From contig CM055107.1 in assembly GCA_029204225.1 (NCBI GenBank), positions 16,671,309 to 16,735,308 of the forward strand: a stretch of 64,000 nucleotides of DNA. Direction: 5' to 3'. A program made the translations under genes and the position numbers. Shown in pieces: positions 11,101 through 22,000 of the stretch. Source of the DNA: Diphasiastrum complanatum (lineage: Eukaryota > Streptophyta > Lycopodiopsida > Lycopodiales > Lycopodiaceae). How positions within the stretch are numbered: position 1 is the stretch's first letter; every line of letters begins with the position of its first letter. The notes under the pieces were generated by a model. The model was not told the DNA's origin, ran no database searches, and was given only the letters and a program-made list of their open reading frames with translations.

Positions 11101-11386
11101 ATCCTAAACGCATTATATTGTTTGTACAAATTTAGGCGCTCATTTTTGCTAGGGTTATGCACTTGTTTTTACAACATTTCTTAGAAAAAACTAACAAGGT
11201 GGAAATAATCAAGGCAAAGGTAAGGACTACTTATTATTAAAATGTCTAATTATAATCCTATGGATGCTCCTTTAGGATGCTCTATAGGACTAAGCAATGT
11301 TTCCTTGAGCATCACCTAGTAGAAAATGATAGCAATTGATTGAGGAGACAAATACTAAAAATGGAAACTATGTGGAGAGATGAGAG

Positions 11387-11391
11387 AAAGA
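11387..11391. repeat. Left target-site duplication of the Copia element
   Basis: AAAGA immediately precedes the left LTR, and the same five bases follow the right LTR at 13347-13351. This proves a single insertion with intact ends. Confidence 0.85.
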
Positions 11392-11641
11392 TGTCAACAA
11401 TCAGATATGCAACATCAAGCATTCACCACAAGAAGGCGGAAGAAGAACACGCACAATCACATTATCACTCTACAGCATACTGAATGTAAAATGTACAAAT
11501 AAACCTTGAACCCCTGATAGAGAGAGAAGACCTACGATTAGACTAGTAGACTACCCCACAGCAAATGACAGTTGGTCACAGCTGTCAACATTAATGTACC
11601 TCATAAATAGTAACAATGAAGTTTATCATTGATTTCTAACA
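11392..11641 (-). repeat. 3' LTR of the Copia element
   Basis: 250 bp, beginning TGTCAACAATC and ending TTTCTAACA as written on the plus strand. Nearly identical to 13097-13346. Confidence 0.93.
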
Positions 11642-11767
11642 CTCTCCCTCAATGATAAAATTACATTCTTCTATTCCTGATAGAGTACGAAACCTCTCAA
11701 ATTTACATCTACCTAATGACTTAGTAAAAATATCTGTCATTTGATCTTCAGATTTACTATACTCATC
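11636..11767 (-). pseudogene. Copia pol 3' end (RNase H tail) fused after gag
   Basis: In a frame different from gag, 43 codons read SEDQMTDIFTKSLGR and then CKFERFRTLSGI, ending at a TAG inside the LTR. DQxxDIFTKxLxxxxFExxRxxLGI is the usual C-terminus of Copia polyproteins. Gag and this tail overlap by about 30 bp with all intervening pol domains gone. This marks an internal deletion derivative. Confidence 0.85.
11642..11650 (-). promoter_or_regulatory. Polypurine tract
   Basis: On the minus strand GAGGGAGAG directly precedes the 3' LTR, the expected plus-strand DNA priming site. Confidence 0.75.
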
Positions 11768-12261
11768 ACAAACATCTGATGTGACTCACTCAGGCTATTC
11801 AATGTCAATTGCACTATCTCACGGTCATGTACTCGCTCTCCAACTGATGCTGATTGGTCACGGATCTCTTTGATCTTCAATATGTGATCGACAATAATTG
11901 CACCATCATCCATCCGCAATGTATGCAACTTCGTCTTCAAAAATAGTATTCGAGATGTATTTGTCATTTCAAACAATGCCTTCAATGTATCTCACGCTTC
12001 TTATGGTCCTTCTGAATCTGAAATATAGGGAATAATTGCATCTCTAACTGATAGGTTGATGACATTCTGGGATTTTCGTTTTCTCCTATCAAATGTCCGC
12101 TGATCTTCTTCAATCACTATTCTTGTCTCTTCACCTGTCACGATCTCCCATAGCTCATTTTCCATCAAAATGTTCTTCAGTTTGAATTTCCAAACTGCAT
12201 AGTTGCCGACACCTTCCAATTTGCTTGACTCATTAAGGACACTCTCGCTTAGAGTTGCCAT
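11737..12261 (-). pseudogene. Copia gag (UBN2/DUF4219 type), two in-frame stops
   Basis: The frame opens with an ATG at 12261-12259 and encodes KLEGVGNYAVWKFKLKNIL, typical of the Copia gag N-terminus, then ALFEMTNTSRILFLKTKLHT and LTLNSLSESHQMFV. The frame is continuous except for TAA and TGA codons 12 bp apart near 11990-12003, within the EAWDTLKALFE-type segment; both look like single transitions from Gln and Trp codons. The zinc knuckle and everything downstream are lost. Confidence 0.85.
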
Positions 12262-12334
12262 TACTGGATAGATGAGTCTAGATCACAAAATTTATCACAC
12301 CACAGAACTGTAAATTTTTTTTGGTTGGACACCT

Positions 12335-12580
12335 GATATCGGTACGACGCGCAGGTGCACAACTGCTCGGGATTCTCTTTAGCTCGCGCGCGTGGATCCG
12401 ATATTGGTACGGGTATGCGATATCGGTATGATGCGCGGATGTACGACTACTCAGTATTTTCTTTACTTTTGGCGCGTGGATCCGATATTGGTACGGATAT
12501 GCTATTTCTGTATGACGTGCGGATGTACGACTGTTCAGGATTTTTCCTACCTCTGGCGCGTCGATCCAATATTGGTATAG
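12335..12580. repeat. 84 bp minisatellite in the Copia leader
   Basis: About 2.9 units of 84 bp, with unit phase visible from GATAT(C/T)GGTA(C/T)G at 12335, 12419, 12400, 12484 and 12568. Each unit contains GCGCGTGGATCC or a variant, and TATGA(T/C)G(C/T)GCGGATGTACGA. It lies between the primer site and gag, so it belongs to the untranslated leader of the element. Confidence 0.85.
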
Positions 12581-13080
12581 AAAAGATGAAAAGTAGAGGG
12601 AATATCAGAACTTTCAGAGGGAATATTCTAGATTTCTCTTTGCAAAGAGTTCAAAATGTGTGATCGTTCAAAAGACCGAGATCAGTAATGTGAAAAGTAT
12701 GCAGCCTCCTAACTCTGAATGGTAGTACTAGACACTGTCTAGTGTGATTTGCGGTACTCCAAACAGACAAATGAGAGATTTCTTGGCAAACCTCTCACAC
12801 AAATAGCACTTTCCACAACAACTCAAAAGTATTGTAAAAATCTCTCCCACTCAACAGATTTTCAATCTGTCTGATGCTGTCCTGGCCTTTCTGATGCCTC
12901 CGGGACTATGTCTTCGTTCCCCACTGATGATTCTGATCTCCAAACCTGCAAAATACACCAAAGAAGGATTTCGTCCAACCGTTTTTGTCTCTCCAAGCTT
13001 TCACCTCCTGTGAAGGACTTTCTCACTTCATTGCGGAGCCTGTGACAAGCTGAATCCACTGATCAGGCACGCAGGACTAT

Positions 13081-13096
13081 CGCTGCTCTGATACCA
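13081..13096 (-). promoter_or_regulatory. Primer binding site, initiator tRNA-Met type
   Basis: The reverse complement reads TGGTATCAGAGCAGCG and directly follows the 5' LTR, matching the 3' end of plant initiator tRNA-Met. Confidence 0.9.
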
Positions 13097-13346
13097 TGTC
13101 AACAATCAGATATGCAACATCAAGCATTCACCACAAGAAGGCGGAAGAAGAACACACACAATCACACTATCACTCTACAACATACTGAATGTAAAATGTA
13201 CAAATAAACCTTGAACCCCTGATAGAGAGAGAAGACCTATGAGTAGACTAATAGACTACCCTACGGCTAATGACAACTGGTCACAGCTGTCAACATTAAT
13301 GTACCTTGTAAATAGTAACAATGAAGTTTATCATTGATTTCTAACA
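13097..13346 (-). repeat. 5' LTR of the Copia element
   Basis: 250 bp copy of 11392-11641, followed by the AAAGA target duplication at 13347-13351. On the minus strand this is the promoter-bearing LTR. Confidence 0.93.
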
Positions 13347-13351
13347 AAAGA

Positions 13352-16300
13352 TGGATGTCACTCTCCTTATTTGTAAGATCTAGATGTGGAATGATGCACC
13401 TCTCTTATTGCAAGAAGAGGGTGTTTAAGAATCATCACATCCATATCAATATTTGTTATGGCTTGGCAAAATTAGTTTATTGTGTGCCACATTACAACAA
13501 TGTTAAGCTATTGATGTGTCTCTAATAACTATGTCCTTATTTACATTCAACATGCACCACATGGTGGTTGTTATCTTAATGTAATCATTGATGCAGTTTC
13601 ATCTCCAATGGTATAGATGCCCAAGCAATCAATATGATTTAATTAAGTTCAATCATTTCCTAACTACAAAAGGACAATAGAAGATACTATCGTGCTTCAT
13701 CTCTCTCACACAAGACAAGATAATGCTATGCACTAGCAAAGTTTTATTTTGCCTCTCTATTTTGCTGTTTAGAAAGGATCTACACCCTACACTTTAGTTT
13801 GGACTACATAGCTTTTGTGAGGATGAGGAATTTGGTATGTAGCATGGTCGAGTCGTGGAGCGGTGAGGCCGGCTTCATCCATATTCCTCTCCCTCGTGAA
13901 CACTATGGGACATTGTACGTCATGAGGAGCACTCTGCATTCACATATATTACATCTCATTTAAAATTGTGTGCATTTTTTAGGAGGCCTTGCTATGACAC
14001 AGCTCCTAGTCATGAGCTCCTAATCATGACAACTATAGTATCATAGCCAGAAGATTGGACACCTTAATAGTGGAAAGTTGTGTAGAATGTAGGCTGAAAT
14101 TGATTGCTAGATTATAAGCAATAAAGTCTTATGTAGGCAAGAAATTTGCGTATAATATTTGGTAAAATTGATTGTAAGAGAGAGAAAATGTTTGATAGCG
14201 CGTATATGAGCAATAAGGTTGGTTTGTATTTGAGTGGTTAGCATCAGAACGTAGTTGTGTTGAGCCCACATAAAAGTCAAAAATTCTGTTGCATGTTTTT
14301 AGATGATCAACGCTTGAAGAAAGTGTGATGGAAGTAGCAAATGGATGCCCATGAAGATTCGAGGAGGGTGGTGTGAACTCTGAAGTCTTGGGCAGAAGAG
14401 AAGTAGAGGAGTAGAGCCGTGACAGACCAGCTCTATGTAGAAGAAGAAAGGGCCCTACATGAACATTCCCTGGGATCAGGAGCAGGTACACGATCCACAG
14501 AAGGCGTAGACAAGCTTTGGAAGGTTTTCTGAGTTGCCACTGGAAAAAATTGAAGACCCAACTCTCAGTATGAATGCAGAGGCAGCCCACGTGAGAGAAC
14601 ATTCACATAAAAGTGGATTGGAGACCCTGAAGCCGAGTCCGTGTTGAATATTTGTGTCACGGTAAAAACAGAATTGGGAAGATCTAGAAGCTGCAAATTG
14701 AATAAATTGTCTATTTAGTTGACAAAAACGTGTAGCCCAAGTAAAGGATTCGCTTGGAACATTCCTTCATGTTCTTCAACAAGAATCAAAATGCACAGGT
14801 TGTGGGTGCTCATGAAATTATGTGTTGAGGCTGTGTTTGGCGGAGTCGGTGAACACGTGAACTCGTAAAACATCGGAACCTCACATTATTGACTTTGAGA
14901 ATGACCTTTCATTGATTCTTCTTTTTTTGCGAATTATGGAGTTTGATAGTGACCTCGCCTATGTTCTTGGCATGTTATGAAATCTAAAGTCCATAATCAA
15001 AGTTTGAAACGAACATTGTGCTCCTAAAAAGATTTGAAAGAGCTATCATAACTCATATAGAAAGCACAATTGAGACTTGCAAAAAAATTCCAACCATAAA
15101 AAGAGGTCTTCCTCACTCTTTGTTACTACTAGGAAAGATCTTCTAGTGACCTTTACACCTTATTCAAAGGTTGGTTGGTTATGGCTCAGCCTAAGGGCCT
15201 CACCATAATCGTACAATCATTTTACCACATGCAAAAGCTGCTAAAAAGACCATTCCCAAATACATAAATATCTTGAGAATTTTCAGCATGCTTTGAAATT
15301 TCAAACCCCTAGCAAATGTCCAGTCCCTAAATTGAGACTTTTAATCTTCAAATGGGAGCTGAAATTTCCTCAATCACAAAAAACAAGGTCTAGAATCTTT
15401 TGTGAAACACAATGCCTCATATTTTTAGCCAAGATGTTGAACCAAGCCTCAATTTGCAGCAACTACCATAATTAGCAGCATGATTTACATGAAATTTCAA
15501 CAAGCTTTGTTGGATGGTATAATCATAGAGTAGTGTTGGAGATATGTTCTTTATATTTGCACTAACACATGTGATAAATAAATACATGAATCTAATTTGT
15601 GCCACATTTGTAAATATCAAGTTGTTATTGTTGTCGTAGATAAATGTGTCTTTATTTATGTCCTATGTATGCCATACAATGGTTACTTTAGTATATTTTC
15701 TAGCATACTTTGAATACTATATGCTAAAATAGACATGATCTCAAAATCCTTGGTTCCCTACCTTGTCTTTTGTATGAAACATTTGGGCATAACAAAAGGA
15801 AAGCGCTTCTAGTATATACAAGAATGACAATATTACATTAAAAAAATGCAATAAAAAAATATTGTTAAAAAAAAAAGCAAATAACAATTCATACTACAAT
15901 TTCAAAAGCCATAAAAAAAAATTATCCTATGCCCCTAGTGCTTAAGGTTTGTGTTTTCATACGACTCTACCACCATCCATTTCATGAATCTAGACAAAGG
16001 TTTTTATGCTCTTGTGATTCTCATTACATTCTATGAGTATTGACCCCACACAATTTGGAGCCTTGATTATCATAAAGTTGGTGAGGTCAACGATGGCATT
16101 ATCTAAAAGGTTTTGCCAAAAAATGTTGACACTTAATTAAGTGATATGTTGAAAGAGATTGACAATAGCCTCCTAGATCAAGAATTTTCCAATCTTTGAA
16201 GCTTTCTAAGAGAGTTTATTCGGCTCAATCATTGAGTTTCTATGTAGTTGAGGTCCAAATAACCTTCATTTCAAAAAACCTGTCACCCCTCAAACTTGAA

Positions 16301-17485
16301 AGACCTCATGGACACCATGCTCAATTTGGTAGTGTCAACTTTGCCACAGGCTCAAAACCAGGCATTGCTACAAATTAGGATTCTCTTGAAGCCTTCGCTT
16401 TAAATGCAACTTGGCCCTCCAATCAATGTGCAATGTTGTGCATTGAATGATTCTAGAGCGCCATTCACCATCCATGCTAAAATATAAAACATGGTCTTGG
16501 TCACCTAGTTGCTCGGTCATTCTACAAGATTAAAAAATTTCCCAATTAATCCATTATGTTATAAACCCATAATTTAGTTAGTTGCATCGGCTAAATATCT
16601 ATACATGTACTTTATGTACTGCTAGAAAGAAGTCAATGTTCAAGACACTATAGATCATGAGTGTCAATACTTAAAAAATACTACAATATCTTGTTTGTGC
16701 TTGCACATGTGCATGCATGTATAGATGTGTACCTGCACTTGCATGTGGTTGTGTCTAGAACCATGTGTACATGAATAGACATAGCTACAATGTATCATTT
16801 TAACATACCACCAAAGAACATCCAATATGTAGACAGGCTTCACATGTAACATATCCTCTTTTGTGGCCCAAAATTGGCTTTGACCTTCTTGTAAATGTGA
16901 AGTGCATATATATATATTGTGCATAAAATGATGTTAGTGCGAAGTAGCTAGTGCAAACACACAAAACAAAATAGCTTGTTCCATTTTACAGACCTATATT
17001 GGCATGTATTGAATTACCGTTACTTTACGGCTCTATATCAAATTCAGTTATGTATATATGAAATATGTAACTTATTAAGATCATTTGAAGGACTTCTATG
17101 GTTATTGTCTCAGCATTGCAGCTCTGTTTCAAATCAATTGTTCTTAGGGCGTGGCGTGGGTAGCATGGATCATGCTGAGTAAAATGTTTGTGAATAGTGC
17201 AATTGACAAAATCTATCCTCCTTTACTTACTGAAGCGCGAACTCATGTGGGGTTTTGAACCTGACAGTCTGAGTCTCATGATACATTTTGCATTTTGAAG
17301 TGACCTTGATAGAAGAAATGCTCAATCCAGTTATGATAATATTTTCCTACTGATAACAATGGTCAATTATTCTACAATGTCCTACTCTTAATTGCCCATT
17401 CCAGAACGGACCCTTGAAAAAAAAAAGGTTTTTTTTATACACTGCACTTCAATATTTAATTCGTTCTCTTTTTTCTTTGAAGCTT
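13352..17485. other. Long intergenic stretch without assigned gene
   Basis: AT-rich, with frequent stops in all six frames. Short frames such as the 157-codon minus frame at 14129-14602 show no family resemblance. A/T homopolymer runs occur near 15840-15915 and a TATATATA run near 16908. I see no LTR ends, RNA genes or tandem arrays. Confidence 0.35.
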
Positions 17486-17487
17486 TA

Positions 17488-17926
17488 CCTGATAATTCAA
17501 ATAGCGCACCACTAACATCATACTGATGAGGGAACACTGATGTGCTAAGATAACAGAATTATTAATAATCACATGGCTCTAACTTCGAGCGGTATTTATC
17601 TGAGAGAAGAGTTGGTGTATGCAGAAGGCTAGAAGTATGCAACGAATGATCATTCTCTTGTGAAATTGAAGTGACGAACGAGACAAATGACTGCTAAGAA
17701 GCTGAAGTATGTCATACAAAAGATATAGTTTACTGAGAAAGGTTGGTCAATTATGTTCAAGAATAGCACTTACCACACGTCTACCATACAGCTGCAGAAT
17801 CTATGATGACATGTGCATGAATGATTGGCAAGAAATAAAGCATTAAAAAGCCTTGTATGATGTTAGTGATGCGCTATTTGAATTGTCTGATAATTCTGTT
17901 ATCTTAGCACATCGGTGTTCCCTGCT
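17488..17926. repeat. Permuted inverted repeat pair
   Basis: Block A (TTCAAATAGCGCACCACTAACATCA) precedes block B (GGGAACACTGATGTGCTAAG...CAGAATTAT) at 17497-17565. At about 17860-17925 the complements of A and B occur, again A first. Read on the minus strand the right copy is B then A, so the two copies are inverted and circularly permuted. The 300 bp between them is unremarkable. Confidence 0.6.
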
Positions 17927-19025
17927 CGCTGTTGTGAAATGGTGAAGTCACGGGCCAGTAGGGTGTTACCTCAATAGATTAAGCGGGAAACCAGCGTATT
18001 ATGTTTATTCTTTGTACATTGTAAATAAACTCGTTCCGACCCAGTACGTTCCGGAACGTATGGAACGGAATGTTCCGACCCATTTTGCTCGGAACGGGCT
18101 TCTAAGGCCCTACTACCCACATGTTGCCTTCATGCCCAGGGACAAGTTTAGTTCGATGTTGCACGCAGGACCATGTGTCATCATAACTAAGTGCATCTAC
18201 TTGAGCTCAAGGCCAGAACCTGAGGCCGATGATACTTTCTCACGGTTAAAATATTGATGTTTATGATAACCCATGGACTGAAAACAATTTTGAAAGTGCC
18301 CTATTCAAACAGTACACATGATGCATACAAGGCGAAGTTAACGTAAACTAGACTAAAAGATTAAAACCCAAAAGCTGTATGCTTTGTTAAGGCTTTTGTT
18401 TCATCATTAAAATATTCATTTCACAAAAACTCTTGAATAATTCCAATCAGATCCAAATTGAACCTTTTAGCGAGGACACATCATGTCCACAATAATTTAT
18501 TTTTACATTGGCACTCTTCTTGAGGCAAAGAATTTAATGTAACAATCTATAATGGTTTCGCAGGAAAGAAACACTGAACAAAAGTTCGAGCACTGGCTTC
18601 AAAATAAATGAAGCAGTACATCTCTTACAGCCCGAATATCTTTTCAAGGTACCTTGATGAACCAACAGACAAGCAGAAGGTGATCATGCACCTCCTGATG
18701 TATCTCACTCTCGGGTGCTCTGACCTTTTGTCCAAATACACCATGTACAGAATTCTTGCAGCTGCTACAAACCTTGTTCAAATGCTCTTCACTAAAATCT
18801 CCACGAACAACTTGCAGCAAAAATATCTGTAGATAACAACAAGAGACATCAAGAAATGGTGTACATGTTCCAGTTTCACAGCCTATTGCTATCCCTTGTG
18901 ATAATTGAAGATAACACTTCAGCCAAAATAGTTAAAGAATCAGCACTTTGATGTCCTACAGAAAATGGAATGAGTAATTTCTGGAGCCCACTAATCAAGA
19001 GCAAGAGAATTTATACCCCATGTTA
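17927..19025. other. 3' flank of the DUF1640 gene, with a GGAACG-rich repeat
   Basis: Probably includes the 3' untranslated region of the neighbouring minus-strand gene. At 18030-18108 a repeat rich in TTCCGACCC and GGAACG reads GTTCCGACCCATTTTGCTCG then GAACGGGCTTCTAAGGCC. It matches the reverse complement of 20097-20165. No coding frame stands out. Confidence 0.4.
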
Positions 19026-22000
19026 TCACATTAGAATGCGAAGCAGACCAAGGCCAACGGCGGTGACAGAAACAATGGTACCTGCCCCAGCCCGGGAATA
19101 CAAAAAATATAAGCTTCATAGTTTAAAATGCTCAAGAACTCATACGTTAAAACTTAAAAAGTCAGAAGAAAGCGCTTTGCTTGGTAATCAAATGAAAACA
19201 TCGAATAAAAGACTAAAAGATTTTGAATTTGTGACTGAACCAAGAAGCAACAAACTCCCACCTATGCAATACTTGATGACTTCATATTTAGCTGCTTCGA
19301 GCTCTGTCTTTAAAGCATGTATTTCCTGTTCAAGTGGTGCAATGAGACCACCTCAGAAACTAGACAAGAGAAAAACAAAATTGTTCTGGAAATAAAAGCA
19401 AACTCTAGCAAAAGAACAAGAGACAAAAATGTCAATAGAACAAAACCGAATTACAATAGAGCTCTCCGCTCAAATAGAACGCCCTTACCTTATCAAGTTT
19501 ATTTGTCAGGTTAGACATCTCTGCACTTCGATTTGACAACTCATCTCTGATTCGTCTGTTGAGATTTTAGAGAGCGGGTGCAGAAACATGTAATGCCACA
19601 CAGTTGGAAATTTTTAGCAGTGTACGAACTACAATAAAAATTCCTGTGATAGTTCGTAAGGTTGAAAAAGGAAAGTGTAAAGTACGTCAGATCTTAGTCA
19701 ACTTCATGTATTCAGAAAAGCTCAGATGACTAACCCTCTTTCTAAGTTTAGATCCAAACGCTGGCCTGCTGTAACCTTGTCTATTTCATACCTGTGATCA
19801 GATATTGTTACTCCAGTAGTCTCTACAGAAAGAATGTATGAAAGGCCTTATAATCAAATTTGTTTCAAGACTCAACACTTAACAATCCAAATAATGGAAG
19901 TTAACAACTTCTTGCCCAAATAACAGCATTCTCACTTGAGCTCACTACGCATTTTTTCGATGTCAGTACGCAGTCTTTCTGTTTCACGCTGCAACGTAGT
20001 AAATCGAAGTTCCTGCAACAAAGATAGCAAAATTTTCAGGCAAAACTCATGCATTTAAACTGTCAACAGACTGATACATACATTTAGTTCCAGGCTTAGA
20101 AACCCGTTCTGACCCTTTTGGGTCAGAACATACTATACATACCATACCATTCGTTTCGGAATGTTTTTTTTTTCCATCTATATGGTGTTATATGGATCTA
20201 GAATTTGTATTAGGAAGCATAAGATCCAACTGTCGCTTGAGAATCAGTGGATCAGGCAGAGTTCAGAATCAGGGTCCTGGGAAAGAATAAGCCTCATTTT
20301 CAAATGCCAATTGTTCCACAAAAAAATGTTAAATGTAACTAGAAAATAGTAATTTATCTTGTATTTAACATGATTTACCTTGTAGTATAGTATAGTACTT
20401 AGATAATATAGAATGTTCTCTTGCAAGTGATGACTTCCAAGTGCACACAATAATTGACTGCAATTGACAAACTCAAACTCAAATATAACTATAATCCAAA
20501 GTTAGATATACACATGATTTGAAGTCCATATAACCATGGTCCCATTAACATTATAACCGAGATTCGAACTTAAATATAACCTCGATCCATTGTCCACCAT
20601 AGAGTTAAATAGGGCAGAACAACAGCATGGTAGGGTGGAAATACCCCACTAACCGGGTCCATAAGCAAATGGTTTTGATTCTTTAATGTTTGAGATAGAT
20701 CAAAACTTTTCAAAATATAATTGCTCTTTTAGGAAAGAATCTTGATTTAGTGAAACCTTGTTCATAAGTAAATGCTGTGGCCGATAGGGTATTTGTATAT
20801 GTATAACAATATCAAAGTTCTATTAGTGTCTCTACATCTCAGGCTTAAAATGTGTCTTGAAGAGCAGCTAAAGCCACATGTTGAAAAGGCTGTGTTAAAC
20901 CTAAAAAATGGAGTTTCATACTGCTCTCATACTTGGAGACTTAGATAGGGGAAAGAAACTGGACCAACAACTGAAATACATGTGCATCAAAGCAACTATG
21001 AAAAAGAAGGAACTTCACAAAGCAGGTTTTTTTTTTCTTTGTAAAAGAATACCTATTTTTTAACTTTTTGGAACGCGTTCCATTCCAGAAAGGGCAACTG
21101 TGGTTCCAGGATAGCAGCTCAACATAACAGATATGAGCGTGTTGCTGACTCTATGTATCCAAACAACATCTCAGATCATAAACTGCCTCATGCGTAGCAT
21201 GGACTAATGCCACTATGTCCCATAGACATTGCCTCAATGGATGTTAAAATAAATTCAATTTGATTAAATCAACAGATGTCATCAGTAGCAAATATCAGGA
21301 GCTAGCAAACATGTATGAATATACATATATACACCTTCATGTTATATACATTTAAAGACAAATCATCATACTTTGTTTCAGACACTTCTCTGGACATGAA
21401 AGACAGACCCACCCATGATGAAGGCTACACTACGATGCAACTCCAACAGAGTATCAAGAATGGAATTTGAAATACAAGTGCAGGCATGAGATTGTAACCT
21501 TTGACAAGAGCTAATAAGAACAATAATTGAAAAGGCACAGCTACCACAATATCATGATGATTGAAAAGTGATCATAAACACATCAACAAAGAATCGTGCA
21601 TATATAGTAAAACACAATAATAGAGTGTCAAATAATTATTAAACTCCAACAGCCTTGAGCTTTAAACTTAAGTATATCCACTTTATAGGGCTCTTTTAAG
21701 GACTTTATCATATGTAAATCTTCCTTTTTTCCATGAGGAAGTAGGGACTTCATTCTATTGCATTTGCTCGTTAGAGATAGCTAGTCATTGTCATGAATGA
21801 GGTTATCCTTTTCACCTTTAAAGAATTGATAAAAACTCGGTATGTTGATCTTTGTACAACTGCATCACAATTAATGTGGGCATATGTTTGTGCATGTGAA
21901 ACACCTACTCTTGGGTATTGATGAAGAGAATAGGCATGTTCCAACAATTGGTCCACACTATGCATAAAAAAGTTGATGGTCTAACACTTTGTCGGTGGAC

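Larger units (their letters stand above)
11392..13346 (-). mobile_element. Non-autonomous Copia LTR retrotransposon (1.96 kb)
   Basis: Two 250 bp LTRs (TGTCAACA...TTTCTAACA) flank a 1.45 kb interior. The primer binding site next to the right LTR matches the initiator tRNA-Met type (TGGTATCAGAGC), and the polypurine tract next to the left LTR sets transcription on the minus strand. By eye the LTRs differ at about 13 of 250 sites, mostly transitions. The interior holds a minisatellite leader, a disrupted gag and the last codons of pol; protease, integrase and reverse transcriptase are missing. Movement would need enzymes supplied by a full-length relative. Confidence 0.93.

Noticed and set aside
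14129-14602. 157-codon minus-strand frame
   Set aside because: No motif, no splice context, and composition typical of chance frames.
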